DNA of 64,000 bases, taken from positions 1-64,000 of the forward strand of contig NZ_JADEWO010000017.1 in the NCBI RefSeq assembly GCF_015207605.1, written 5' to 3'. The stretch is from Oculatella sp. LEGE 06141. Its GTDB lineage: Bacteria > Cyanobacteriota > Cyanobacteriia > Elainellales > Elainellaceae. Position numbers and translations under genes: made by a program. Positions 27,348 through 37,281 of the stretch are shown here, piece by piece. Position 1 is the first letter of the stretch. Each line of letters begins with the position of its first letter. Below the pieces are notes generated by a model, which saw only the letters and a list, made by a program, of their open reading frames with translations, searched no databases and had not been told where the DNA came from.

Positions 27348-28913
27348 ATGCTAAAACGTCTGTTATATGGAACGCTTATCCTAACGTTTTTCACACTCCA
27401 GGCTAACCATTCGTTAAAACAACCGTCACAACGACACACAACCGCACCATTCCGAGCATCGCCATCCGTTATCGTGCAGTTGTTTGAATGGAAATGGGAC
27501 GATGTAGCACAGGAATGCGAGACCGTTTTAAGAACCAGCGGCTTTGCTGCCGTTCAAATTTCTCCACCTAACGAACATGTTGTGTTGCCCCATCACAACT
27601 TTCCCTGGTGGCAGCGCTATCAACCCGTGAGTTACATCATTCATAGCCGCAGCGGCGATCGCCAGCAGTTTGCCAACATGGTTGAGCGCTGTCATGCCGC
27701 AGGAGTCAAAATTTACGCCGATGCGGTAATTAATCACATGTCAGCCGAAGCAAGCGGAGTTGGCACGGCTGGATCAAGGTTCACTAAGTACCATTACCCT
27801 GGCCTTTACGAACCACAGCACTTCCACACTTGCCGTCATGAGATGAACTACAGCATCCTTACTGATGTGACTCAATGTGAACTGGTCGGCTTACCCGATT
27901 TAGACACAGGCGCTAATGATGTTCGTCAACGCATTGCAGCCTACTTGATCGATTTAGTTCAATTGGGTGTCAACGGCTTTCGGATTGATGCCGCTAAACA
28001 TATTCACACAGATGATGTGGGCGCTATTTTAAGTATTGTCAATGCTGCCGTTGAACCCGATCCTTACATCTATCAAGAAGTGATCGATCCAGGTAACGAA
28101 GCGGTTCAAAAGAGCGTTTATTATCCTCACGGTTTAGTGCATGAAGTCGAGTACGGCAGGCTAGTGAGTGAATCGTTTATCGGCATCTCTGGTCAAACGC
28201 TGTCCCAACTGCAATCGTTGGGCGAAGACTGGAGACTGATGCCAAGCGATCGGGCGATCGTTTTCATCGATAACCACGACAAACAACGCGGCCATGCCGG
28301 GGGGGGCACCTATCTCACCTACAAGGATGGGTTGCTTTACACTTTAGCCAATGTCTTCATGCTGGCCTACCCTTATGGGACACCGCTAGTGATGTCAAGC
28401 TATGCCTTTTCGACCCCCGATCAAGGCCCGCCAGCGGATGACAAAGGCAATACTAAAAGCGTCCACGACACCCAGGACGCTAGCTGCCTTGCTGGCTGGG
28501 TTTGCGAACATCGGCAGTGGGCGATCGCCCGTATGGTTGGGTTTCGTAATTCCGTTTCACCAGACAGCCCCGTAACGCACTGGTGGAGCAATGGCAACAA
28601 CCAGATTGCCTTTGGCCGAGGCGATCAAGGCTTTGTTGTGATCAATCGTGAGGACACTCCCTTATCCCAAACGTTTCAAACGGGTCTTCCCGCTGGTCGC
28701 TACTGCAATATTCTCGCCCCCAGCGTCATAAACCCTGAGCAACCCTGTACATCTGCCACAGCAGATATCATAGTCGCGTCTAGCGGACAGGCCACTATTA
28801 CTGTAGAGAAAATGAGTGCGATCGCCATCCATCAAGCCGCAAAGCGAGAAGGCAAAACGGCTCAAATCCATCGGGTTGTTCAGATCTGGCAAAGGCTAGT
28901 TGAAACGCTATAA
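27348..28913 (+). CDS. Alpha-amylase family protein, animal-type (GH13)
   Basis: A 521-residue starch- or glycogen-cleaving GH13 enzyme of the animal/actinobacterial type. A hydrophobic N-terminus (LLYGTLILTFFTLQAN) suggests export. Barrel motifs: VIVQLFEWKWDDVAQEC, YADAVINHM (region I), GFRIDAAKH with nucleophile Asp214 (II), YIYQEVID with acid/base Glu244 (III) and FIDNHDKQRG (IV). Of the chloride ligands of animal enzymes, Arg212 and Asn309 are kept, but the position of pig Arg337 is Leu347 (YPYGTPLVMSSY), so activity is probably chloride-independent. ATG at 27348 follows AAGAGG; a GTG lies four codons upstream. Repeat copy D precedes it. Confidence 0.9.
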   Translation: MLKRLLYGTLILTFFTLQANHSLKQPSQRHTTAPFRASPSVIVQLFEWKWDDVAQECETVLRTSGFAAVQISPPNEHVVLPHHNFPWWQRYQPVSYIIHSRSGDRQQFANMVERCHAAGVKIYADAVINHMSAEASGVGTAGSRFTKYHYPGLYEPQHFHTCRHEMNYSILTDVTQCELVGLPDLDTGANDVRQRIAAYLIDLVQLGVNGFRIDAAKHIHTDDVGAILSIVNAAVEPDPYIYQEVIDPGNEAVQKSVYYPHGLVHEVEYGRLVSESFIGISGQTLSQLQSLGEDWRLMPSDRAIVFIDNHDKQRGHAGGGTYLTYKDGLLYTLANVFMLAYPYGTPLVMSSYAFSTPDQGPPADDKGNTKSVHDTQDASCLAGWVCEHRQWAIARMVGFRNSVSPDSPVTHWWSNGNNQIAFGRGDQGFVVINREDTPLSQTFQTGLPAGRYCNILAPSVINPEQPCTSATADIIVASSGQATITVEKMSAIAIHQAAKREGKTAQIHRVVQIWQRLVETL

Positions 28914-29029
28914 ACGCATTCTTTTAGCTTCACCAACTCTTTGCAGTAATTCATCGATCCGTAACTTACTCAAACCTGACCTCAGGGAACGTTACAGAAA
29001 GATGCATTGTTAGCGTGAGATTAATTGAA

Positions 29030-30133
29030 ATGCCACCACAACGTCCATTGCTCAAGCGAGCAACATATCTCGTTACCGTGCTGTTTCTTCTACTAGCAGT
29101 ATCTTGGACACATTCTAAGCCAGCAAACGCCTATTCCTTAGAAGACCTGAGAGAAAAAGCAACTGAGGTTGAATTCAGTATCACTGAAACCGCTTCCAAT
29201 GCCAGAAAATCAGCAGCTCAAACGGCATCTAGCACCAGTGCAGCTATCAGCAGTAGAGCATTACACTCTGGTGAAATAGCACTCAATGGGGCAAAGCAGG
29301 TTGGAACCAACGTTAGCAGCACTGCGTTCAAGGTGGGTAAGACGGCCACACATCAAGCATTCGAAACAAGCAGCGCATTGGGAGATACTGCCCTTAGTGT
29401 TGGAAAATCCCTGACTGTTACCACAATTGATGTGAGTGGAGTCGTGGGTACTCAAGCGGTGAACATTGGAAAGACTGCCATCTCAACCGCAGGAGAAATC
29501 AGTGTTGCTGCTGCTAGAGAAACAGCTACATTAGTTGAACAAGCGGCAATAGGAACCAAGGCGGCCTCTGAAGCCGTTGCCGCTCAAATCACAGATGCGT
29601 TTAAGAACTACACTCAGCCCTTACTTGAAACTGCGATCAGCCAAGTTGACTTAAATCAAGTTGAGGCAACGGTAAAACAGATTCAACAAGAAGTCCTGGA
29701 ACCAACGCCAGAAGCATTAACCCAGCGGTTCATTCGCCGTAAGGTGATCGAGGCATCGGAAACCGGAAGCTGGTTGGAAACAGCTCGTCTTCAAGCGGAA
29801 TTGATTTACCAAATCGCCGCTATTTATGGACTTGAGTTGAGCGATACGATACGCAAACAAGAAATTTTGAATATCGCTGCAACCAATCTGGGTAGCAGCC
29901 AGATGTTGAAGACATCCTTGCCACTCATTCGGTATGCAATCGGGCAGGTTCCACTGGCAGGCGATGCACTGGGTATGGCTGTTGACTGGGGTGGCGATCG
30001 CCTTATCCGCTCTTTAATGTTTCCCTTGCTAGGTCAGGCTGCCTGCAAATACTATGCAGTGCTTCAGCCAGCATCTACACTGGAGGCGGCATCTGTTCCT
30101 CAAAGTGATGCCCATGCTCTATCTAATATCTGA
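29030..30133 (+). CDS. Secreted protein with LEA-like amphipathic repeats, function unknown
   Basis: A 367-residue protein I cannot assign. A signal peptide (to about residue 35, ANA-Y) is followed by about 170 residues of Ala/Ser/Thr/Gly-rich, imperfect 11-15-residue periodic sequence such as KVGKTATHQAFETS, SVGKSLTVTTIDVS and NIGKTAISTAGEIS, which resembles LEA or apolipoprotein-like amphipathic helix repeats. The C-terminal 170 residues look globular and helical (LIRYAIGQVPLAGDALGMAVDWGGD). GTG at 29015 is an alternative start. It may bind membranes or protect the envelope in drying or osmotic stress (inference). No operon partner is certain. Confidence 0.75.
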   Translation: MPPQRPLLKRATYLVTVLFLLLAVSWTHSKPANAYSLEDLREKATEVEFSITETASNARKSAAQTASSTSAAISSRALHSGEIALNGAKQVGTNVSSTAFKVGKTATHQAFETSSALGDTALSVGKSLTVTTIDVSGVVGTQAVNIGKTAISTAGEISVAAARETATLVEQAAIGTKAASEAVAAQITDAFKNYTQPLLETAISQVDLNQVEATVKQIQQEVLEPTPEALTQRFIRRKVIEASETGSWLETARLQAELIYQIAAIYGLELSDTIRKQEILNIAATNLGSSQMLKTSLPLIRYAIGQVPLAGDALGMAVDWGGDRLIRSLMFPLLGQAACKYYAVLQPASTLEAASVPQSDAHALSNI

Positions 30134-30390
30134 GTTGATTAGCTAGTATCAGGCGGTCTGCGTCAAGCCCCCCCCTCAACCACTGGTAAAGAGGTTTCAC
30201 AACCGCCTTCTTCCCCCAATCATCCTGTTCGTTGTTGCACAAGGTCTATTCACGGGATTGCTAAGTAAAAGAACCATTTAGGCAGCTTCTCTCACCCACC
30301 TGCAAGAGGTAAATTAGGGACTTTCTGACCAGTTGGTTCACACTCCGATTCTAGTGTTGCTTCATCCCAGGCCAACTGCCTCAGACTAGC

Positions 30391-33300
30391 ATGTCCCCAG
30401 CTCAGCTTCCTCCAAACGAAACTGCTCGCCTAGCCGCACTTCACCAATGCAGAATTCTGGATACGTCTCCTGAAACCAGCTACGACGACATCACCCGTTT
30501 AGCCACGCAGATTTGCCAAACGCCAATTGCGCTGGTAAGCCTGATCGATACCGATCGCCAATGGTTCAAATCAAAAGTTGGGTTGGTCGTGGCTCAAACA
30601 TCGCGGGATATTGCCTTTTGCGCTCACGCTATCTTGCATTCTAGTCTGCTCATCGTTCCAGATACACTGGCAGATGAGCGGTTTGCCGATAATCCGTTGG
30701 TCACCTCGGAACCTTACCTGCGCTTCTATGCGGGGGTGCCGCTGCTTACGGCAGAAGGATATACGCTAGGAACGCTATGTGTTGCCGATCATATTCCACG
30801 ACAGTTAAATGCCGAGCAAATCGATGGATTACAGGTCTTGGCACGTCAGGCTATGCAGATGTTGGAACTGCGACGCAACCTCAAAGACTTAGAAAGGACG
30901 TTGATCAAGCGCCAGGCTTCAGGAACGAAGCGAGAGCAGTTTCTAACGAGAGTTGCCGTTGGGCTTGGAATAGCAGCGGCGGTTTTATTAACGGCGGGTG
31001 GTATTCCCTATTACAGCGTCTCCCGGCTGACCCAAGCAGCAAATTCGGCTACAGCCAGACAGCAAGTTTTAGGCTGTTTGGACAGCTTATTAATAGAGTT
31101 CAGCACGCTTGAGGCATCACAACAGCATTATCTGCAAACCGGTACCCAACCCGCATTAGATGAGTATCAAACGGCGCTCACAACCTTCGCCCTTGACCTG
31201 GAACAGTTGAGAACGCTTACCGCTGATAACCCAAAACAGCAACGTCGAATAGATGTCATCGACCGCTTAATGAACCAGATTGCCGCTGAGTCGGAGACAG
31301 CGATCGCCCAATCCTCCACTCACCGATCGGCTCCTAATTCGGTTTACTCAACGATCGTTCGGCGAACCATCAGCGAGATGGAACAGGAGGAAGCCACCGT
31401 CCTGGAACGATGGAGCCAGATGATCGAAACAACGCTGCGGCAGGTAACGCGAGATTTCTTGCACGGAGCGATTTTGAATGCAGTAATTTTGCTGCTGATC
31501 TTCCTGCTAATTGTGCGAGAAATAACAAAGCGGCAGCAGACAGAAGAAATGCTAGAGAGCGAGCGAGATTTTACTGCCGCTGTGCTTGATACCGTGGGAG
31601 CCTTGGTGATTGTGCTAAATCCTCAGGGTCAAATTGTTCGCTTTAATCAAGATTGCGAGAAAACCACAGGCTATAACTTTGCCGAAGTGAGGCATAAGCC
31701 TTTCTGGGATTTGTTTTACAGAACAGAAGAAGTAGGGGCGGTTAAACAACGATTTGCAGACATGCTGGCAGGACACTTTCCCTGTCGCTACGAAAGACGT
31801 TGGCTGACAAAATCAAAACACGTCAGGCTGATCGACTGGTCAAACACCGCCATTGTTGACCATGATGGTGTGGTCAGGTACATCATTGGCACAGGCATCG
31901 ATATTACGGAGCGCCGACAAGCCGAGATCGCCTTACAGCAGGTCGAAGAGAACTACCGCAGCATTGTTGAAAACGCCATTGAAGGCATTTCTCAAACCAC
32001 GCTCGATGGTCGATATCTTAGTGCAAACCAGGCTCTGGCGAGGATATACGGCTATGACTCTCCTGCCGACTTAATTGCCAACCTGACAGACATCCCAAAC
32101 CAGCTGTATGTCAATCCGTTGAACTGGCATGAATTTGCCCATCGAATGCAGCAACAGGGAACGATCTCTGGATTTGAGAGCCAGGTACATCGCCAGGACG
32201 GTACTGCCATCTGGATTTCAGAAAGTTCTCGCCTGGTTAAGGCAGCCGATGGTACGCCTCTCTATTACGAAAGTACCCTGGCTGATATTACCGATCGCAA
32301 ACGGGCGGAAGAAGAAATTCAGCGACAAAATCAGCGATCGCAGCTCTTATCCACCATTGCCCTTCGAATTCGCCAATCGCTCGATTTACAAAGTATCCTC
32401 AGCACGACTGTCGCCGAGGTACGCGAATTCCTGCAAACCGATCGCGTTTTAGTCTATCGCTTCGCTCCCGACTGGGACGGAACGGTGGTAGCCGAATCCG
32501 TGAATTCAGGCTACTCATCCTTACTGGGCATTCCTATACACGACACCTGCTTTCAGCAGGGAGCATGGCAAAGTTACTGCGATGGAACCGTGCGGGCAAT
32601 GAATGACATTGCTCAAGCCAACTTAACGCCTTGCTACCAAAATCTGCTGGTTCGCTATCAGGTGAGGGCTAATCTTGTCGTTCCCTTATTGGAAAGCGAT
32701 CGCCTCTGGGGATTGCTCATCGCGCATCAATGTTCCGAACCACGGCAATGGCAACCGTTTGAAATCGATTTTCTTGCCCAGCTCGCCAACCAGGTTAGCA
32801 TTGCGATCGCCCAGGCTCAACAGAATATGGCGTTAGAGGCAGCGCGGCAAACAGCAGAACAGGCCACGGCAGCAAAAAGCACATTTCTGGCAATGATGAG
32901 CCATGAAATTCGTACCCCCATGAACGCAGTGCTGGGCATGACAGGGCTGCTAGCCGAAACCCAACTAAATGCAGAACAGCACGATTTTGTAGAAACCATT
33001 CGCACCAGTGGCGATCACTTATTGGCTCTGATCAACAGCATTTTGGATTTCTCTAAACTAGAAGCCCACGAAATGGAGCCAGAAACGCTCAACTTTGATG
33101 TGTCCAACTGTGCTGAGGACGTAGTCGATTTATTAGCCGCCGCCGCCCACCTCAAAGGGTTAGAAATTGTGACGTTGATCGACCCGAAGGTTCCAACTCA
33201 GGTTCGTGGAGACCTTGGACGATTGCGGCAAATTTTGACGAACTTAGTCAGCAATGCCATCAAATTTACCGAATTTGGGGAAGTGGTAATCCGGATGTCG

Positions 33301-34899
33301 CTTCAGGCTGAAACGACATCTCACGCTTCCATTCTGTTTTCCGTTGATGATACCGGGGTTGGCATTCCAGCCGCAGACCATCCAAAGCTGTTCCAACCGT
33401 TTTCTCAGGTGGATGCATCTACCACTCGCAGATATGGCGGCACCGGATTAGGGTTAGCCATCTGCAAACAGCTTGTCGATTTAATGGGTGGCAGAATTGG
33501 CTTACACAGCCAAGCAGGACAGGGCGCTCAATTTTGGTTCACCATTCCATTTGAAAAGCAGCTAGAACCACCGCAACCATCCCAACCAGAGAGGCATCAG
33601 TTCACAGGGTTGAAGCTGCTACTGGTGGATGCCAATCAACTGAATCGGCAGGCAGTTCAGCAACAAACCGCCGGGTCTGGCATGTTCGTGGATGAAGCGG
33701 ACAACGCCACGATCGCTTTAGATGCGGTCTCCAGGGCGATCGCCCAAGGGAACCCCTACGACATTGTGATGTTAGATGCTCAACTGTTAGAGACCCAAAC
33801 GAACGGATCAAGCCGCTCGCTCGAGGCCAACTTAGCCTCATCCAGCGCTAAGTTGGTGCTGATGACGACCCTCAATCATCTCGGAAAAAACAAGCAATTC
33901 ATAGAAACAACCCAGGCCAGATGTTTAACCAAGCCAATTAGAAAGTCTCGACTCATCAACTGCCTCACGGAAGTGCTGCACCTGAAGCCCCCCAACAGCT
34001 TAGTGCAACAAAATTCGTTGAACAGCAACCCAATACAAAATCCACCCCAGTATTTGGAACCTAAAACAATTAAGATCCTGCTGGCTGAAGATAGTTTGGT
34101 CAATCAAAAAGTGGCAATCAATCAACTCCAGCGCTTAAACTACACGGTTGATGTAGCTGCAACCGGACAGGAGGTACTCGATCGCTTGTCCCAGTACAAA
34201 TATGACCTGATTTTGATGGACTGTCAGATGCCCATCCTGGATGGATATGATACGACTAAAGCCATCCGCAAGCTAGAAGAAAATCAGCATATTATCATCA
34301 TTGCAATGACAGCCAATGCCCTGAAAGAAGACCGAAAACGCTGCCTTGACGTGGGCATGGACGATTACATCAGTAAACCCATCAACAAAGCAGACCTGGC
34401 CAGCAAACTGTCCTATTGGGAGCAGGTTATTTTGACTTCCAATCCATTAGTGGCTGTTCACTCAACCACACTGCACTCCGGTTTGAAAAGTGATGCAGGT
34501 AAGGCCAATAGTTCCATTGACTGGAACTACCTGCGTCAAATTTCTGGTGGCGACCCTGCTTTTGAATTTGAATTACTGCAAGCCCTGGTTGAAACGCTGC
34601 CGTTTCACCTGCAAACGCTATCCGACAACATTGCCGCACAAAACTTCGGCGGGATGGAGCAAGAGGCTCATTACATCAAAGGAACGAGTGCCAGTGCTGG
34701 AGCCAGACAACTAGAGAAAATTTCAGTTCAGCTAGAAGCCGCCGCCCAGCAGCAGCGACTCACAACTGTTGAGGGATTATTTGAGCTGATGAAGCAAGAT
34801 TTAACTCAAATTCAGCTTTTGCTAGACACTAAACCACAGGCAAATAAGACTTGGTCAATATCAGACAGTTGCGGTTATCGGCACTGCGTAGATAGCTAA
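30391..34899 (+). CDS. Hybrid histidine kinase: GAF-TM-CHASE3-like-TM-PAS-PAS-GAF-HK-REC-REC-Hpt
   Basis: Very large (1502 aa) membrane-linked phosphorelay sensor. Order: N-terminal GAF (about 10-165), membrane helix (188-204), extracytoplasmic helical sensor (about 205-355), helix (358-375), two PAS domains (about 390-510 and 515-640), a second GAF (650-810), HisKA with His838 ([10 protein letters not shown]), ATPase lid GGTGLGLAI (1016-1024), receiver 1 (Asp1129, decayed), receiver 2 (Asp1234, Asp1277, Lys1329) and Hpt with His1427 (AHYIKGTSA). The second GAF holds D718-T-C-F and Cys748-Tyr749, positions used for bilin binding in DXCF cyanobacteriochromes. The N-terminal GAF lies before the membrane helix, an unusual order. 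Its 3' end overlaps the RsbW-like gene by 71 bp, tail-to-tail. Confidence 0.93.
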   Translation: MSPAQLPPNETARLAALHQCRILDTSPETSYDDITRLATQICQTPIALVSLIDTDRQWFKSKVGLVVAQTSRDIAFCAHAILHSSLLIVPDTLADERFADNPLVTSEPYLRFYAGVPLLTAEGYTLGTLCVADHIPRQLNAEQIDGLQVLARQAMQMLELRRNLKDLERTLIKRQASGTKREQFLTRVAVGLGIAAAVLLTAGGIPYYSVSRLTQAANSATARQQVLGCLDSLLIEFSTLEASQQHYLQTGTQPALDEYQTALTTFALDLEQLRTLTADNPKQQRRIDVIDRLMNQIAAESETAIAQSSTHRSAPNSVYSTIVRRTISEMEQEEATVLERWSQMIETTLRQVTRDFLHGAILNAVILLLIFLLIVREITKRQQTEEMLESERDFTAAVLDTVGALVIVLNPQGQIVRFNQDCEKTTGYNFAEVRHKPFWDLFYRTEEVGAVKQRFADMLAGHFPCRYERRWLTKSKHVRLIDWSNTAIVDHDGVVRYIIGTGIDITERRQAEIALQQVEENYRSIVENAIEGISQTTLDGRYLSANQALARIYGYDSPADLIANLTDIPNQLYVNPLNWHEFAHRMQQQGTISGFESQVHRQDGTAIWISESSRLVKAADGTPLYYESTLADITDRKRAEEEIQRQNQRSQLLSTIALRIRQSLDLQSILSTTVAEVREFLQTDRVLVYRFAPDWDGTVVAESVNSGYSSLLGIPIHDTCFQQGAWQSYCDGTVRAMNDIAQANLTPCYQNLLVRYQVRANLVVPLLESDRLWGLLIAHQCSEPRQWQPFEIDFLAQLANQVSIAIAQAQQNMALEAARQTAEQATAAKSTFLAMMSHEIRTPMNAVLGMTGLLAETQLNAEQHDFVETIRTSGDHLLALINSILDFSKLEAHEMEPETLNFDVSNCAEDVVDLLAAAAHLKGLEIVTLIDPKVPTQVRGDLGRLRQILTNLVSNAIKFTEFGEVVIRMSLQAETTSHASILFSVDDTGVGIPAADHPKLFQPFSQVDASTTRRYGGTGLGLAICKQLVDLMGGRIGLHSQAGQGAQFWFTIPFEKQLEPPQPSQPERHQFTGLKLLLVDANQLNRQAVQQQTAGSGMFVDEADNATIALDAVSRAIAQGNPYDIVMLDAQLLETQTNGSSRSLEANLASSSAKLVLMTTLNHLGKNKQFIETTQARCLTKPIRKSRLINCLTEVLHLKPPNSLVQQNSLNSNPIQNPPQYLEPKTIKILLAEDSLVNQKVAINQLQRLNYTVDVAATGQEVLDRLSQYKYDLILMDCQMPILDGYDTTKAIRKLEENQHIIIIAMTANALKEDRKRCLDVGMDDYISKPINKADLASKLSYWEQVILTSNPLVAVHSTTLHSGLKSDAGKANSSIDWNYLRQISGGDPAFEFELLQALVETLPFHLQTLSDNIAAQNFGGMEQEAHYIKGTSASAGARQLEKISVQLEAAAQQQRLTTVEGLFELMKQDLTQIQLLLDTKPQANKTWSISDSCGYRHCVDS

Positions 34900-35251
34900 C
34901 GTGATCAGAAAGGTGGGCAATCAGCATTAGCCCACGACCGCCCGGTTCACTCGCGGCAACATATGGCATATCAGCTAATTTCTGTTCTAGATCAAAAACG
35001 GCTCCATAATCCCAAACTCGAAGTTCCAACTGCCGATTAAACACAATCACTTCAATGTCAATTGGGGTATCAGGCGATCGCCCCTTGTGGGCATGACGAA
35101 CGGCATTGGTAAACGCTTCGGCCAGGGCAGTTTGACATTGCATCCAGATAACCGCTGGAATCGTATCATGCTCAAGTTGGTCAAACCAGCCTAAAACATG
35201 GCTTAACTCGGCCAGATCGGTTGTAACTTGGAGCTGTTTTGCGTAGAGCAC
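34829..35251 (-). CDS. RsbW-like anti-sigma/serine kinase ATPase domain protein
   Basis: A 140-residue GHKL-ATPase of the HATPase_c_2 class that acts in partner switching: it binds a target protein, or phosphorylates its STAS antagonist. The N box ALAEAFTNAVRHAH contains Glu45, Asn49 and His53; the G1 box is WDYGAVFD and the G2 box GGRGLML. The usual D-x-G-x-G of G1 is reduced to DYGAVFD, so nucleotide binding may be altered. With the phosphatase at 35552 and the STAS protein at 36719 it completes a three-part switch. Its last 71 bp overlap the end of the hybrid kinase gene on the other strand. Confidence 0.88.
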   Translation of the reverse strand: MLYAKQLQVTTDLAELSHVLGWFDQLEHDTIPAVIWMQCQTALAEAFTNAVRHAHKGRSPDTPIDIEVIVFNRQLELRVWDYGAVFDLEQKLADMPYVAASEPGGRGLMLIAHLSDHVSYLRSADNRNCLILTKSYLPVV

Positions 35252-35551
35252 TGGTATCCTACCCGAACGCTGAGGGAATACTGAAAGCTGACCTGGATGA
35301 CGGCAAAAATACTGTGATGAAGCAGTTCTACATCACCAACCTAATTCTTCCCTAACTATTTGACGAAATTCACCTGCAACTGAACCCCACCTAAAGGCCG
35401 CCAGCAAAAAGAGTCGAGAATGGCCGGTGCGAACCGACTGAACAGGTTGTTTGATGTCTATTAAGTGACTGGCAGTTGCTCCATTCACCCATCCTCCTAA
35501 ACAGAAGTACCGCGTTTAGCCTCGCCATACCTTCAACTATATGAGTTCGTT
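35252..35551. promoter_or_regulatory. Divergent control region of the RsbW-like and RsbU-like genes
   Basis: 300 bp between divergent start codons, without a credible gene. Both promoters must lie here, but I see no -35/-10 pair that stands out and no inverted repeat of note. Confidence 0.35.
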
Positions 35552-36709
35552 ATGATTCAAATTTTAGTGATTGATGACGATCCGATTATCCAGATGGTGT
35601 TAAAAAGAACCCTGGAAGAACAAGGATATCAAGTCATTGCAGCTCGCAGCGGCGAAGAAGGGATTGCACAGGCGCAAAAGCTCAAGCCAGCTTTAATTAT
35701 CTGCGATTGGCTCATGTCTGGCATGAGTGGGTTAGAAGTATGCCAACAGGTCAAGGCCATTCCAGCCCTGTCCAGCACTTTCTTTATTCTGTTAACCAGT
35801 CGTTCCTCCATTGAAGATCGGGTGCAGGGACTCGACACTGGAGCAGATGACTTTCTGCCCAAACCAATTGAAACCAATGAATTAAAAGCAAGAGTTAGAG
35901 CTGGGTTAAGGCTATACCAATCGGCTCAAGATTTGCAAAAACTGGCTCAAGATTTGCAGACTCAAAAGCAAATGTTGGATACAGAACTCGCTGAGGCCGC
36001 AGATTATGTTAAGACATTGCTGCCCCCCTCGTTCTCTCGATATGATTCCGTCACCATTGAAACCCAATTTTTACCATCCAGGCAGTTAGGAGGCGATTGC
36101 TTCGACTATTTCTGGCTCGATCCTGATTACCTCGCCATTTATGTCTTAGATATGTCTGGGCATGGATTAGGATCAGCACTGCCGTCCGTTTCCGTTCAAA
36201 ATCTGTTGCGATCGCAGTCTCTCAACGGTATCAGCTTCTATCAACCGAGCAATGTACTTCAAGGACTGAATGATATTTTTCAAATGAGCAGCCAACATGC
36301 TCGTTACTTCACCATTTGGTATGGTGTTTACAATCAAAAGAAACGGCAATTAGTTTACGCCAGTGCAGGCCACCCTCCGGCCATTCTGGTATCTGGGGCA
36401 GGTCATCAGGTTTACACGCATCAATTAAAAACAGGCGGTTTACCGATCGGCATCATGGCAGACAGCCGCTTTACCGACCAGCAGTGCATCATAGAAGCAC
36501 AGAGTACGCTCTACATTTTTAGTGATGGCATTTATGAGGTCAAGCAGCCCGATGGCAACTTCTGGACTCTAAACGGCTTCATTGATTTGCTCACTGAAAA
36601 CTATCGTCAGGGTCATGCGATCGCCAATATTCTAGCAACAGTACAGCGCTTAACGAATAGCTGCACGTTTGATGATGATTGTTCATTGATGCAAGTGAAC
36701 ATCCGCTAA
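35552..36709 (+). CDS. Receiver-SpoIIE/RsbU phosphatase (PP2C)
   Basis: A 385-residue two-domain regulator. Receiver domain 1-120 with acidic pocket D8-D10, phospho-acceptor Asp52 and Lys104; a coiled linker (120-155, AQDLQKLAQDLQTQKQ); then a SpoIIE-type PP2C phosphatase from about 165. Metal-binding residues are visible in GGDCFDYF (180-187), LDMSGHGLGSA (199-209), SDGIYE and FDDDCSLM near the C-terminus. Phosphorylation of the receiver probably controls removal of phosphate from a Ser in a STAS antagonist, the adjacent 36719-37045 product being the obvious substrate. The stop codon is 9 bp from that convergent gene's stop. Confidence 0.92.
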   Translation: MIQILVIDDDPIIQMVLKRTLEEQGYQVIAARSGEEGIAQAQKLKPALIICDWLMSGMSGLEVCQQVKAIPALSSTFFILLTSRSSIEDRVQGLDTGADDFLPKPIETNELKARVRAGLRLYQSAQDLQKLAQDLQTQKQMLDTELAEAADYVKTLLPPSFSRYDSVTIETQFLPSRQLGGDCFDYFWLDPDYLAIYVLDMSGHGLGSALPSVSVQNLLRSQSLNGISFYQPSNVLQGLNDIFQMSSQHARYFTIWYGVYNQKKRQLVYASAGHPPAILVSGAGHQVYTHQLKTGGLPIGIMADSRFTDQQCIIEAQSTLYIFSDGIYEVKQPDGNFWTLNGFIDLLTENYRQGHAIANILATVQRLTNSCTFDDDCSLMQVNIR

Positions 36710-36718
36710 TGGGGGGAC

Positions 36719-37045
36719 TCACTGCGGCATCAAGACCGCTTGCCGGAACTCATCCTGACTGGTATATATCTCAAAAATACTGTCCATATTGGTAAGATTG
36801 AGCAGCATCTTCACCTGGTCATTGATAGAACAAAGCGCAAATCGACCGTTTATCTCTCGGATTTTCTTAAGTGCAATGACTAATGTACCTAAACCAGAAC
36901 TGTCCATAAACGCGATCGCTTTGCAATCGATCAAAATGATGAGCGCTCCTTGATCGACTGCATCGTTGACATCCTGGCGCAACTGACTGCCGCCCATGCT
37001 ATCCAAAATTCCTGTTGGCTGAAGCACTTTAATCTCAGGACTCAT
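36719..37045 (-). CDS. STAS-domain anti-sigma factor antagonist
   Basis: A 108-residue SpoIIAA/RsbV-like STAS protein. Core strands IKVLQPTGILDS and ALIILIDCKAIAFMDSSGLGTLVIALKKI contain the conserved phosphorylation loop MDSSGLG with candidate Ser49 or Ser50. In the unphosphorylated form it should bind the RsbW-like protein; the neighbouring SpoIIE protein would dephosphorylate it. The frame extends upstream to 37177, but that part is unlike STAS domains, so ATG at 37045 is chosen. The gene converges on the phosphatase gene. Confidence 0.9.
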   Translation of the reverse strand: MSPEIKVLQPTGILDSMGGSQLRQDVNDAVDQGALIILIDCKAIAFMDSSGLGTLVIALKKIREINGRFALCSINDQVKMLLNLTNMDSIFEIYTSQDEFRQAVLMPQ

Positions 37046-37194
37046 GGTTGATATAGGAAAGGGGAAGACCGACTTCAGTATGCCCTCGCCATTGATATAA
37101 CTATCGGAAATTACGGGAGTCCAGGCTCTCTTAACGACCAGAGCATGATCCGCTAGAGGGTGAACCCACCGCTTCACGCCATTTTTTCTATCGC

Positions 37195-37242
37195 TGACGA
37201 GAAGCCATAACTCCCTCTATCACGTGATAGCCTCTCGTCAGT
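37195..37242. promoter_or_regulatory. Nested palindrome upstream of the STAS gene
   Basis: Outer arms CTGACGAGA (37195-37203) and TCTCGTCAG (37234-37242) enclose a perfect 14-bp palindrome CTATCACGTGATAG (37218-37231). It lies between the stop of the pentapeptide gene and the STAS start, both on the minus strand. It could be an operator for a dimeric regulator or an RNA stem. No T-run follows on either strand. Confidence 0.5.
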
Positions 37243-37281
37243 TCGTTAAAGACACAGAAAAAGGACACCAACTGCGATCGC

